NCBI RefSeq assembly: GCF_030546755.1 | Contig: NZ_JAUOPE010000015.1 | Coordinates: forward strand, 1 to 64,000 | Reading direction: 5' to 3' | Length of the DNA stretch: 64,000 nt | Origin: Colwellia sp. 1_MG-2023 | GTDB lineage: Bacteria > Pseudomonadota > Gammaproteobacteria > Enterobacterales > Alteromonadaceae | In this document: one piece after another, positions 46,736-55,048 of the stretch | Position numbering within the stretch: the stretch's first letter is position 1 | Layout: the number at the start of each line of letters is the position of its first letter | The notes under the pieces: generated by a model | Told to the model about the DNA's origin: nothing | The model's input: only the letters and a program-made list of their open reading frames with translations | Database searches by the model: none | Program-made: the position numbers and the translations under genes

Positions 46736-47125
46736 ATGATTAATAAGATTTTAGATAAAGTTAGCTCAGGTGGTGTTTGGCTTGCGGCTCTTAGTTGTAC
46801 GGGGTGCTTCCCCGCACTCGGCTCGTTAGCATCAGCATTAGGATTAGGCTTTCTCTCTCACTTTGAGGGAATTGCTGTAAATACCTTGTTACCTATATTT
46901 GCAACTCTGGCATTGTTGGTAAATTTGTATAACTGGTATAAAAACCAAAATCATGCGAGAGGTATTCTTGGGGTTATTGGCCCTATAGCGGTTTTGTTAA
47001 CCCTCTATCCACTATGGCAATACGAATGGAGCACTTATTTGTTTTATGTAGGTATTTGTTTGATGATTGTAATGTCCGTATTAGACATTGTTAAACCTTT
47101 GAAGGAGCAAACATGCAAAGTATAG
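46736..47125 (+). CDS. merC: Mercury transport protein MerC-like
   Basis: A 129-residue inner-membrane protein with four hydrophobic helices. The first helix carries the paired cysteines SCTGCFPALGSLASALGLGFLS, matching the MerC Cys-x-x-Cys metal entry site and its following helix; GVIGPIAVLLTLYPLW is also MerC-like. In known systems MerC moves Hg(II) into the cytoplasm for MerA. No merA, merT or merP is visible here. It lies directly after the MerR-type promoter and overlaps the next small gene by 13 bases. Confidence 0.85.
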   Translation: MINKILDKVSSGGVWLAALSCTGCFPALGSLASALGLGFLSHFEGIAVNTLLPIFATLALLVNLYNWYKNQNHARGILGVIGPIAVLLTLYPLWQYEWSTYLFYVGICLMIVMSVLDIVKPLKEQTCKV

Positions 47126-47328
47126 AGTTAAATTCTACCATTACTTGCCCTGAGTGTGGCTTCAGTAAAACTGAAGAAATGCCAACCAACGCTTGCCAGT
47201 GGTATTATGAATGTGAATCTTGCAAAGTTCTCCTAAAGCCTTTGAAAGGCGATTGTTGCGTATATTGCTCTTATGGAACAGTGAAATGCCCGCCAATTCA
47301 AGAAGGTCAAAGTTGTTGCGATAGCTAA
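47113..47328 (+). CDS. GDCCVxC-domain small cysteine-rich protein
   Basis: A 71-residue protein with two zinc-ribbon-like Cys pairs (CPEC, CESC) and the family motif GDCCVYCSYGTVKCPP, ending in QSCCDS. Proteins with the GDCCVxC motif are frequent next to mer genes and are presumed to bind Hg or related soft metals; their mechanism is not established. It overlaps merC by 13 bases, so the two are co-translated. The cytoplasmic location is inferred from the lack of signal or helix. Confidence 0.88.
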   Translation: MQSIELNSTITCPECGFSKTEEMPTNACQWYYECESCKVLLKPLKGDCCVYCSYGTVKCPPIQEGQSCCDS

Positions 47329-47551
47329 ATGACAGTCTATTAATGGCAATGAGAAGGCATAAAAAGAAATAGTGAAATGTCAGCAATCGTATCATTGCAG
47401 CCTTTATCACTAAGTCACTCAAGGGCTGCTTTTGGCACAAAACAGACCTCCTATTTGTTATAAATTCAAACTAATATAATGCCTTAGTCGAGTTTGAAAA
47501 GTACTATTTGATTCATGTGGCGCTAAGTAGGGCCACATGAATAATTTGATT

Positions 47552-47962
47552 TTAACCTAAGGTGAATGTTTTCTTGAACACCTTCGAAACCATTGCATAA
47601 TAAACAAAGTTAGTCTCCCAAATTTGGAACATCTCTATAGCCTGTTCAATGGGGAATGTACCAAATAGGTTTTGAAACACGCCAGCATCGAAATCAAAAT
47701 CCAAGTCTTTAGCTAGCTCAGCCATGTAGCCGCTGCCGATATAACAGAAGTCCGTAATATATGAGAAACGCCAGCCGTCACCTTCGTTCTCTAATCGAAT
47801 TTCAACGGGGTGATAACCACCATCATCGGCACTATAGTTTGGGTCACGAAAATTAATAGTAACGGCTTTTTCGTTTTCATATGGCGCAAGTAAATCGGCA
47901 ATATAGAGTGTGAACATTGGGCTCATTGGTACAGCGAGTCCTTCGTGTTTAATTCGAATCAT
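47552..47962 (-). CDS. DUF2787-family protein
   Basis: A protein of about 136 residues with NFRDPNYSADDGGYHPVEIRLE and WRFSYITDFCYIGSGYMAELAKDLDFDF, which I recognise as the DUF2787 family found on integrative elements of Vibrio and relatives. No function is known. The longest frame starts at 48022, but AAGGAT six bases before the ATG at 47962 makes that the likely start. It is one of three minus-strand genes (with those at 48043 and 48543) that probably form an operon. Confidence 0.75.
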   Translation of the reverse strand: MIRIKHEGLAVPMSPMFTLYIADLLAPYENEKAVTINFRDPNYSADDGGYHPVEIRLENEGDGWRFSYITDFCYIGSGYMAELAKDLDFDFDAGVFQNLFGTFPIEQAIEMFQIWETNFVYYAMVSKVFKKTFTLG

Positions 47963-48042
47963 GTTTAATCCTTGGATATTTAATAGTTGAAAATTTAATG
48001 AAGCCCCTAAGGCTAGGGGCATATGTAAATTGGAAGGTGGTA

Positions 48043-48474
48043 TTACTTCTTCTTAGTTAAGTTAGTGGTTACGTTCTCAAGTAACGTATCGATTTCGCCT
48101 GCAACAACACAATCAATTACTGTTTTGATCGTTTTGGCAAGGTTATCTAATTCTCCCACTTCAATAGCATGATTTCCTTTGCTTAGCTCAAGGGCTTTGT
48201 TGGCATAACGTACCTCGAAGAAGTATTGGTTGTTACGCTTGTAAAACCATTTGGCAACATTCTTAGGTATTTGGACTTTTTCTTGCTGCCCAGTCTCTGG
48301 GTTCTTTTGCCACTTTTCACGATAAGCCGTATAGGTCTCACCATTGGAAAGTGCATTAGCCATTGCAAGTTGTATATCTAATTTGGATAACAGCTTTTCT
48401 CTTTTTTTAAGTAGCGGATTGTCAGAAGTTTTTTCAGGGCGAGCTGATAGCGTCAGAGATTTTAAAATACTCAT
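48043..48474 (-). CDS. Hypothetical protein, possibly DUF6641 family
   Basis: A 143-residue basic protein with no signal peptide or transmembrane segment. It begins MSILKSLTLSARPEKTSDNP, has a helical Lys-rich section (LLKKREKLLSKLDIQLAMANAL) and ends in a Lys run. The N-terminal pattern is reminiscent of DUF6641 proteins from mobile elements, but I am not certain of the family. It lies between the DUF2787 and AAA ATPase genes on the same strand and may work with the ATPase. Confidence 0.6.
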   Translation of the reverse strand: MSILKSLTLSARPEKTSDNPLLKKREKLLSKLDIQLAMANALSNGETYTAYREKWQKNPETGQQEKVQIPKNVAKWFYKRNNQYFFEVRYANKALELSKGNHAIEVGELDNLAKTIKTVIDCVVAGEIDTLLENVTTNLTKKK

Positions 48475-48542
48475 AGTTTTTTCCTTTTAAAGGTTTAGGT
48501 TGTTGTTAAAGCAAAATGCTTTGGTTAAAAAATTTGGTTGGT

Positions 48543-50564
48543 TTAATTTACAAAACCGATGGTTTTACTTGGTATTTTGCGGTTGTTCTCTTGGGTTAGT
48601 ATTTCTAAGTTCTTACTATCACTTAACGGATTTTTGCTCATGCAATTCCTCCTGACAGCAATAGCAAAATCACCTGAGCTTAAGTAGTAAAGCTTGGTTA
48701 GTTTCTCTTTAATACTTGTTGAAAAATGCCCAAAGCTTTCTTCGTATAATGTGAGTACTTGCTTCGTTGTTAAGTATTCAAAATTCAATTTAAAATCAAA
48801 ACGGCGTAGGATCGCGTTATCGAGATTTTTAGAGTAGTTTGTTGCCGCGAATACTGTTTGCTCAGTTCGGTCTAATTCAATGAGGATTTGATTTACGATC
48901 TGCTTCTGATGCAACTCAGAAGTGATATCTCTAGAAGTTAAAACACTATCAACTTCATCTAAGAAAATAATCGCATCACATTCACTTGCTTGCTTAAAAA
49001 GTTGCGCAATGTTTTGCTCGGCTTCACCGACATACTTCGATAGTACATCACTCGGTTTGATGGTGATTAATTCCTTTTCTAAGGTTTCGGCAATATGATG
49101 GACTAAGGCGCTTTTACCTGTACCAGCAGCACCAAGTAATAAACACCTAGCGCCTGTGAAGTTAGTTACTGTATCAATCACATGTTCAATTTTGGTATGT
49201 GAGCCGCTTAAGTTAATAAAGCGTGAGTCAAAATCCATTTCTGGTTTGTAGCTAGTTACCGAAGTCTGTAAACCACAAGCCGATAAACACTGGTCAATAT
49301 GATGTTCAATACATTCTTCAGCTTTTTTTCCTTTTAAGTTTAACGCTCTAGCAATGCTGCTGGCGTTAACCACATGCGCTGGTGTTAAATCAGGAATAGT
49401 GGCTAATTGGTTTTTAAAGAGAGTTGAGACTCTCAACCCTTTGAGTGACGTTGATAATATCTCCGCTTTTATGTGTTTAGGTGGCGTTGGAATTTCAAGA
49501 ACATAGCTCATTCTGCGAATAACCGAATCAGGTAACATTTCTACATTATTAGTTATCCAGAAACTTACGCAGGTATTGCTACCTAATAAAGAATGTAGCT
49601 TTTCTTTTGAAACTTTTACACCATCTAAATATTCGGTAAAAACATCATCGACCTCATCTATTAAAAAGCAACAGTTACTATCTGACTCAAATAGGCCATT
49701 CATCAATCCGTAATGCTGAAGGCGCAAATGAGCTGTGTTTCTACCATCGGTGAGTTCGTCTGCTGGGCGAAACTTATTACCACCAGATGCCTTCACGGCA
49801 ACTAAGTTAGCTTTGGCATATTTACTCAGTACTTTCGTTAACTCAGTTTTTCCAGTGCCGCTTTCCCCATAAAGTAATATATTGACTCCAACAGCATTGG
49901 CTCTTACTGCATGTTTTAAAAATTCACTCACATATTGAAGCTCAATATGTGGGTAGTCATTAAGACTGAGTTTTGTTGGTGTTGGCTTGTAATATAGGCC
50001 TTCTAAAAAGTCAGAATAAATTTTAGCTGGTTTCTCAATTAAGTTAACCGCAAGCGCATAGGGCATAACGAGTAAATAAAATAAGTTTGGCTCACTTTGC
50101 TTAAACAATGATGTGGTAGCTACTAATTGAATTGCATCGAGTAATTCATCTACTGAGATATTCAGCGATTCTGCAACCAAAACTTCAACATCACTTACCC
50201 AGTGTTGAATATGTTCGTCGAATAACTTGTAAAGCCCTTCATTTAACGTAGTTAATACGCATAGCTTGAGCAGTGGAATACAGTGTTTAGGCAAATCTAG
50301 AGAAGAAGCTAGAAGATTTAGGTTATCGTCTAATGGTAAATCTGATATTGGTTTATTTTGCTGTAAAGTTAGTGCGCATCTTAAGCTTCTTAGCTTCTTT
50401 TTAGGGCAGTTACCATAGAGTTTCTTAAATGGTTTGCCTGTTATTTTACTGATGATGTCTCGAGGTAGTTCTTGAATAAAGTCGTCGTCATATATTTCAA
50501 CTTCAAGTAACTGTGATGCAATATCTGATGCTAATTGTCGTGCAGTAGATTGGGCTGTTTGCAT
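48543..50564 (-). CDS. Twin-AAA-domain ATPase of a mobile element
   Basis: A protein of about 673 residues with two AAA+ modules. The first has Walker A LLYGESGTGKTELTK and Walker B CCFLIDEVDDVF; the second has LLLGAAGTGKSALVH and AIIFLDEVDSVL, each with following sensor/arginine segments (IRRMSYVLEIP, LRRFDFKLNF). Both sites look competent. The upstream 200 residues are helical and unassigned. ATG 50564 is preferred over 50594 because GAAGGA precedes it at proper spacing. Similarity is to ATPases on Vibrio/Shewanella-type islands with DUF2787 partners. A remodelling or defence role is possible; none is shown by the sequence. Confidence 0.8.
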   Translation of the reverse strand: MQTAQSTARQLASDIASQLLEVEIYDDDFIQELPRDIISKITGKPFKKLYGNCPKKKLRSLRCALTLQQNKPISDLPLDDNLNLLASSLDLPKHCIPLLKLCVLTTLNEGLYKLFDEHIQHWVSDVEVLVAESLNISVDELLDAIQLVATTSLFKQSEPNLFYLLVMPYALAVNLIEKPAKIYSDFLEGLYYKPTPTKLSLNDYPHIELQYVSEFLKHAVRANAVGVNILLYGESGTGKTELTKVLSKYAKANLVAVKASGGNKFRPADELTDGRNTAHLRLQHYGLMNGLFESDSNCCFLIDEVDDVFTEYLDGVKVSKEKLHSLLGSNTCVSFWITNNVEMLPDSVIRRMSYVLEIPTPPKHIKAEILSTSLKGLRVSTLFKNQLATIPDLTPAHVVNASSIARALNLKGKKAEECIEHHIDQCLSACGLQTSVTSYKPEMDFDSRFINLSGSHTKIEHVIDTVTNFTGARCLLLGAAGTGKSALVHHIAETLEKELITIKPSDVLSKYVGEAEQNIAQLFKQASECDAIIFLDEVDSVLTSRDITSELHQKQIVNQILIELDRTEQTVFAATNYSKNLDNAILRRFDFKLNFEYLTTKQVLTLYEESFGHFSTSIKEKLTKLYYLSSGDFAIAVRRNCMSKNPLSDSKNLEILTQENNRKIPSKTIGFVN

Positions 50565-50710
50565 GGTTTTCCTTCGTATCTGCTTTGGTACCAAGTTAAC
50601 AGGCTAAATATCGGTTGAGAATGGTGCTTTCTGACAATGTTATTACGGTTGATTTACGCTTGTGATTTGTAATTTTTAATTAGAAAACATTCAGTTATTA
50701 GGAAGACGTT

Positions 50711-51193
50711 ATGACCATTAAAAACACAATCACTACTAAAACTATTGATACCTCCAATCTTGGGTTTCAACTAGCACAACCGATAAAAAAAGTATTTGAA
50801 GACGAAACTGACGCTGAAAATGATTCGTTAATACAGATATTCATTCCACCTATCATTAAGCCTAAATCGTTCATGTCTTTTGTTACGGTAGAAAGGAAAG
50901 CAAAGGTATGGCAACTAGTTGCACTCGAAGTCTATGAAGTGTTGGGCGATAGAAAAACGGTAGGAGAACTAGGTTATTTAAGATTCGCGAACTCTGATTG
51001 GGATGAATTAAAATCAGGACTTTCTAAAAATAGGCTTATTCAAATGTGGCAAACCGACTTTGTTAATCAATTAGAAAGGCACGGAGGGGTAATGCCAAAC
51101 TCAAATTTCACACGTGAACACATAGCGTTAATCAGTCAGGCAAATACTTTTTATGCGCAATTGGTAGAAGAGAAGCTGTCTGTTCTGATTTAA
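50711..51193 (+). CDS. Hypothetical protein, 160 aa
   Basis: I do not recognise this gene. The product is soluble, acidic in its first third, with a conserved-looking IQIFIPPIIKPKSFMSFVTVERKAKVWQLVALEVYEVLGD core and no signal or membrane helix. The start has AGGAAG about six bases upstream. It is divergent from the AAA ATPase (146 bp between starts) and ends 28 bp before the first of the two direct repeats. Its good Shine-Dalgarno and codon pattern support a real gene. Confidence 0.65.
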   Translation: MTIKNTITTKTIDTSNLGFQLAQPIKKVFEDETDAENDSLIQIFIPPIIKPKSFMSFVTVERKAKVWQLVALEVYEVLGDRKTVGELGYLRFANSDWDELKSGLSKNRLIQMWQTDFVNQLERHGGVMPNSNFTREHIALISQANTFYAQLVEEKLSVLI

Positions 51194-51214
51194 GAATGTA
51201 TTAGTTTAGGTGAG

Positions 51215-51245
51215 GCTAGCTAGTTGAAAGTTCCAACTAGCTAGC
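51215..51245. repeat. 12-bp-arm hairpin over repeat unit 1
   Basis: GCTAGCTAGTTG (51215-51226) and CAACTAGCTAGC (51234-51245) are perfectly complementary around a 7-nt loop. The inner part is shared with repeat unit 2; the outer GCTAGC arms are not. It has no U run, so it is a weak terminator candidate between convergent genes. Confidence 0.7.
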
Positions 51246-51278
51246 TCTAGTTTAAGCTATTATGCAGTGTAGGTAGCT
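51222..51278. repeat. Direct repeat unit 1 (left of the 2.8 kb block)
   Basis: This unit has a small hairpin AGTTGAAAGTTCCAACT, a variable 15-nt spacer and a 25-bp block (51254-51278) that starts AAGCTATTATG and ends TAGGTAGCT. The 25-bp block is identical to 54075-54099, and the hairpin differs from 54044-54060 by one base. The two units flank three genes in direct orientation. Confidence 0.8.
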
Positions 51279-51289
51279 GATTTATAACT

Positions 51290-52291
51290 TTATTTTTTAA
51301 AGTAAGTAAAAATAAACTCATTTCTTAACAAATCGTATTTACGAGCTGTATATTTTGCACAAGGTCTCATGCGTTTTACTTTTTTTAAATATTTCTCCCA
51401 TAATGGTTTAGCTAAACTAAAATCAATAGTAGGCTCTAAGTGCGGCTTTATTTGCTTTCTAATTTTTTCTCTACGGTATTTTGATATTTTTCTCAAATAA
51501 GGTACTAAGCCAGCGGATTGAAGAGCAATAATCTGATCTTCATCTAGGTCACTTTGAGTTACTATCTTTTCTAAGTTGTATACTCTACTTCTTTTAAATG
51601 CATTAGGTAAAAAGTCTAATGTATTGAAAAAGTCATCAAGTGCTATTTTTCTTCTTCCAAATCGTAGTTCAATTCTAGAAGGAGAAGTTATTTTTTTTAA
51701 AACGCCTCTATTCCGTACCTTGGCTTTCCGATTATAAATACAAACCTCAATGCTTTTGTTATGAGGCTGTATGTAAATTGTTTCGAGTTGACCAGATGGC
51801 GCAGTAAACCATCCAGCCTTTTGTCCCCAAACGAAATCAAATAAGTAGTTTTCAATAGATATGTCCACGCCTATTGCAATATCAAAACTAGTTATATATA
51901 TATTGTTTTGATGCTTCTTTAGCAGTTTATAGCCTAAAATTCTTTCGAGCCATAACCTTACTAGATACCACTCCTTTGAACTATATGGGTGACCCTTACA
52001 TTCAATTAACAAAAAGTTACGGCTACCGTGCATATATGAACACTTTATGACTAAGTGTGGAGTTTCCTCATTTCTTTTGGCATAGTTGAAATCGCTTAAT
52101 AGTGGAACACGGCAATAAATTTCGTAGCCATTTCTACTGTGCAATATTTGGTTGTAATGTGTATCAATAGCTATCCCAAGCTCTTTAGCCATGTTGCGAA
52201 TGTTTTCTTTAATTAATGATTGTTCTTTTGTTTTTTTTACAGGTATAGCAAAGCGAATATAGTCAAGTTCAACTGATTGTAGGTACATCAT
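51290..52291 (-). CDS. Putative replication initiator-like protein (Rep_trans/gpII-like)
   Basis: A 333-residue basic protein without signal or membrane helices. ITSFDIAIGVDIS resembles the Asp-x-Asp-type strand of rolling-circle Rep proteins. ETIYIQPHNKSIEVCIYNRKAKVR followed by SRIELRFGRRKIALDDF resembles the Tyr-containing RiYdK...RiElR block of Rep_trans and filamentous-phage gpII-type initiators. A nicking Tyr could be the one in VCIYNRK, but the assignment is only by pattern. It starts at two adjacent ATGs with TAGGAG upstream. It lies in the block between the direct repeats, followed in the same strand order by the gene at 52330. Confidence 0.4.
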   Translation of the reverse strand: MMYLQSVELDYIRFAIPVKKTKEQSLIKENIRNMAKELGIAIDTHYNQILHSRNGYEIYCRVPLLSDFNYAKRNEETPHLVIKCSYMHGSRNFLLIECKGHPYSSKEWYLVRLWLERILGYKLLKKHQNNIYITSFDIAIGVDISIENYLFDFVWGQKAGWFTAPSGQLETIYIQPHNKSIEVCIYNRKAKVRNRGVLKKITSPSRIELRFGRRKIALDDFFNTLDFLPNAFKRSRVYNLEKIVTQSDLDEDQIIALQSAGLVPYLRKISKYRREKIRKQIKPHLEPTIDFSLAKPLWEKYLKKVKRMRPCAKYTARKYDLLRNEFIFTYFKK

Positions 52292-52307
52292 AAATACTCC
52301 TAAAGGA

Positions 52308-52324
52308 GAGGGGACTAGCCCCTC
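52308..52324. repeat. Small GC-rich hairpin upstream of the Rep-like gene
   Basis: GAGGGG-ACTAG-CCCCTC is a perfect 6-bp stem lying between the two minus-strand genes, 17 bases before the Rep-like start. It could be an attenuator or a protein-binding site. Confidence 0.5.
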
Positions 52325-52329
52325 ATAAA

Positions 52330-52983
52330 CTAAAGCTCTTCTAAAACAGACTCGATATATTTAATAGCTTTGTCGACATTGCTGCCTTCAAACTCTTTTA
52401 AAACGTCCCGACATAGTCTTATTTGTTGTTTAGAAGTAAAGGTTTCATCAATCGCCAAACGTAAGCTTTTTACTACCGAATTTGATTTGTGATTGTTTAA
52501 TGACAAGATCAGTTTATTTTGAGTTTTGGATTTTTTTGAGGAACCTGTATCGTGATTTTGGTTTGTTACCAAGCCTAATCTTTCAACTATAGATTTTACT
52601 TTCTTATTGGTTAACTTCATTTCCGATGGATCTTCGGTCTTAAATTCTTCGAGAGTTTTCTCACTAATCAAGTCGAGTTGTTCTTCTGTCAGTGGAAAAA
52701 GGGGTTTTAAAACAAATGGCGGAATCGTCCCTATATGTTCCTCACCAAATAAATAATGTGTGACTCGAGCTGTATGATGATAACTAAGCATAGAGTCATA
52801 GCTAATTCCAACTTCCTGTTCATTTTCTTTTGCCCATGACTTGAAGGTCTCAAAACCTAGAACTTTAAAGCTTTCAGATTGAATGAATTCATACATATGG
52901 GTTTGCATTGTGGTTGATGATTTCTTGATTTGGGTTATAAGCTTTTTAGCTCGTTTCTTTTGTTCTGATGTGTATTTGCTCAT
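52330..52983 (-). CDS. Hypothetical protein, 217 aa, possible DNA-binding
   Basis: I do not recognise the family. The product is strongly basic at both ends, helical, and has a KSWAKENEQEVGISYDSMLSYHHTARVTHYLF segment that could form a helix-turn-helix, followed by a hydrophilic linker (DTGSSKKSKTQNK). No signal peptide is present. It precedes the Rep-like gene by 38 bp on the same strand, so an accessory role in replication or copy control is plausible but not shown. Confidence 0.6.
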   Translation of the reverse strand: MSKYTSEQKKRAKKLITQIKKSSTTMQTHMYEFIQSESFKVLGFETFKSWAKENEQEVGISYDSMLSYHHTARVTHYLFGEEHIGTIPPFVLKPLFPLTEEQLDLISEKTLEEFKTEDPSEMKLTNKKVKSIVERLGLVTNQNHDTGSSKKSKTQNKLILSLNNHKSNSVVKSLRLAIDETFTSKQQIRLCRDVLKEFEGSNVDKAIKYIESVLEEL

Positions 52984-53160
52984 TTTAAATGCCTCTTAAG
53001 TTTAGTAATTAAAAGCCGTTGCAATAAACCTAAGTAACTGGTTGTATTGCGTTGACAGGGGTATTATTAGGTATTCGAGGTGATAAATGAGTGCTGCCCG
53101 AAACTTTGTACGACTTTTAGTAGTTCTCTTTAAGGCCTGTAAAATAAGGAGGTACAGCTA

Positions 53161-54042
53161 ATGTATGATATGAGAGATATTCGAGAAGTTTTAATTCATA
53201 GTGCTAACTTTAAATTTTCTTTTATGAAAGTTAAAAGCTTATTGGCCTATAAAATATTTTTATACGTCATACTTACTGCGAATAGGAAAAAGCTATGTAA
53301 TTCGAATGAACTGTTACTTGAATTCGAATCTTTTGCTGATTTGGCTTCTAAATTGAAATTATTTTATGGAGCAAGTAAAGAGCACGGTAGAACGTCTATA
53401 AATGCAGCTCTTAAGTACTTAGAAGAGGCAAGTATAATAATGTCGATATCGACAAAGCCAACTAATGAAGAAATTAAAATACTAGAGTTGAAGAAGAAGC
53501 CATACTTATTTCTATACTTCGATATTGCAGAGTTGAGAGATGGTTATGAACTAGAGTTTTTTGACAATAATTATCGCTATAAAATATTTGAACGTTATTT
53601 TCTGCCTCAAATAACAGCGTTGAATGAAATCATCCACCGACACAATATTTCCTTGATTGCTTATCAATTGGCACTTTATTTAATTTTTCAATTAGAGCCT
53701 AGTCATTTTGAAGATACATTCGAAACTGAGGATGGAGAGTTGATGGGTTATCATGAGTTTGTTGTTACGACTTATTCAGAGTTCTCAGAATATTTTTCAA
53801 CATTTGTAGGCTTTCATGAGCTTTATAAGCCTGAATCTATGGAAGGTGACGAAGACCTTCAAGAAATTAGTTATAAGTTAGTACCTGAGAGTACTGTTTC
53901 TGATAGCTTAGATTTGCTAAAAAACATAGGCTTTATACATCTAGAGTTTGATAATCCTAACAATCATTTAGAGTTTGAAGGCGTGGGCTACCCTGACAGG
54001 GATCATTTATTTATTACTTTGCCTTTAGTTTTGCCACAATGA
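53161..54042 (+). CDS. Hypothetical protein, 293 aa, possible winged-helix replication protein
   Basis: I do not recognise the family. It is acidic and mostly soluble. An N-terminal section, LLAYKIFLYVILTANRKKL... FADLASKLKLFYGASKEHGRTSINAALKYLEEASIIMSIS, looks like a winged helix-turn-helix of the kind found in plasmid Rep proteins. AAGGAGG precedes the ATG with normal spacing, so it is well expressed in principle. It is divergent from the two minus-strand genes and ends two bases before the second direct repeat. Confidence 0.6.
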   Translation: MYDMRDIREVLIHSANFKFSFMKVKSLLAYKIFLYVILTANRKKLCNSNELLLEFESFADLASKLKLFYGASKEHGRTSINAALKYLEEASIIMSISTKPTNEEIKILELKKKPYLFLYFDIAELRDGYELEFFDNNYRYKIFERYFLPQITALNEIIHRHNISLIAYQLALYLIFQLEPSHFEDTFETEDGELMGYHEFVVTTYSEFSEYFSTFVGFHELYKPESMEGDEDLQEISYKLVPESTVSDSLDLLKNIGFIHLEFDNPNNHLEFEGVGYPDRDHLFITLPLVLPQ

Positions 54043-54043
54043 C

Positions 54044-54099
54044 AGTTGAAACTTCCAACTCGTATATAATATTCAAGCTATTATGCAGTGTAGGTAGCT
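54044..54099. repeat. Direct repeat unit 2 (right of the 2.8 kb block)
   Basis: AGTTGAAACTTCCAACT (54044-54060) plus a 25-bp block (54075-54099) identical to 51254-51278. The unit lies between two convergent stops, two bases after one gene and five bases before the resolvase stop. Confidence 0.8.
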
Positions 54100-54103
54100 T
54101 TTT

Positions 54104-54652
54104 TTAAATGTTTGCTAAAGCCTTATATACAGTAGCTCTTACACACCCTAGTTGTTTAGCTATTTGAGTTTTATTAACACCTTGAGCATACAGTTCACGA
54201 ATTTGGTTATGGAGTTGTTGGTTAATCCTCTTTCCACGATATTTTCCTTTGGCTTTAGCAATCTCAATTCCTTCTCGCTGGCGCTCTAAAATCATTGCTC
54301 TTTCGAATTGATAGATCCCAGATAGAATGGTCATCATCAACTGTTGGAGAGGATTGTTAGAGCCATCAAAGGTTAAGTTTTCTTTGTGAAATTTTAAGGT
54401 GATATTTTTAGCGGTAAACTCTTTGATTAAGCGAAGCAAGTCTTCGGTTGAACGAGCCATTCGGCTGATGTCATGACAATGAATAACGTCGCCTTCACGA
54501 GAGAATTCGATTAGCTGAGTTAGTGCTGGTCGATTTGTATCTTTGCCGCTGCATTTGTCCGTAAAAACTTTATCTAATTTTAAATTTAACAATTGGCGTG
54601 CTGTATTCTGCTCTACTGTACTTACTCTGATATATCCAATTTGTGCGCTCAT
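54104..54652 (-). CDS. Serine recombinase (resolvase/invertase family)
   Basis: A 182-residue small serine recombinase. The catalytic Ser is in IGYIRVSTVEQNTARQL (Ser11 region), Arg residues follow in DISRMARSTEDLL, the E helix is FERAMILERQREGIEIAKAKGKYRG, and the C-terminal helix-turn-helix is KTQIAKQLGCVRATVYKAL. All core parts are present and no large C-terminal domain exists, so it is of the Tn3-resolvase/Pin group and not a large integrase. It may resolve or invert DNA within this island. The palindrome and inverted repeat upstream (54741-54812) are candidate sites. Confidence 0.93.
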   Translation of the reverse strand: MSAQIGYIRVSTVEQNTARQLLNLKLDKVFTDKCSGKDTNRPALTQLIEFSREGDVIHCHDISRMARSTEDLLRLIKEFTAKNITLKFHKENLTFDGSNNPLQQLMMTILSGIYQFERAMILERQREGIEIAKAKGKYRGKRINQQLHNQIRELYAQGVNKTQIAKQLGCVRATVYKALANI

Positions 54653-55048
54653 AATCTCACCGTTTATTTTAGATCTAGAGCTCCAAACTAATTGGATATT
54701 TTAAAAGCCACAATACTTAAAACTGACAAAGTAATTACGGAAAATGAACGTTCATTTTTAGTACACTCAAAATAGCCGTTTATTGAATTTTTCCTAATAT
54801 TTTCGGCTATTTAAAATCACCTAAAACCAATTGGTAAGTGTATGGTTTAAGCCTACTTCAAGTGGACACTGACCATAACCCTATGTGGTTTCTAGTTAAA
54901 ATCAAACCAAGGCACTGACCTGTTCCAGACCTAATTACTGTTAAGGATGACCAGTAAAAGGACACTCTAAATAGTCGTTTAACAGATTGAAAACTGTTTA
55001 AAGTACTGGCAAGCTGAAGTTCAAATATAGTTTGGGACATTATTTTAT
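54653..55048. promoter_or_regulatory. Resolvase upstream region with a perfect palindrome and an inverted repeat
   Basis: This gene-free stretch of 396 bp holds a perfect 18-bp palindrome AAAATGAACGTTCATTTT (54741-54758). An inverted repeat AAATAGCCG (54770-54778) / CGGCTATTT (54804-54812) follows. Both are 90-160 bp upstream of the resolvase start, where res subsites and autoregulatory operators normally lie. Confidence 0.45.

Noticed and set aside
47162-47440. 92-aa minus-strand frame over the GDCCVxC gene
   Set aside because: Overlaps a gene with a recognised motif and has no sensible composition.
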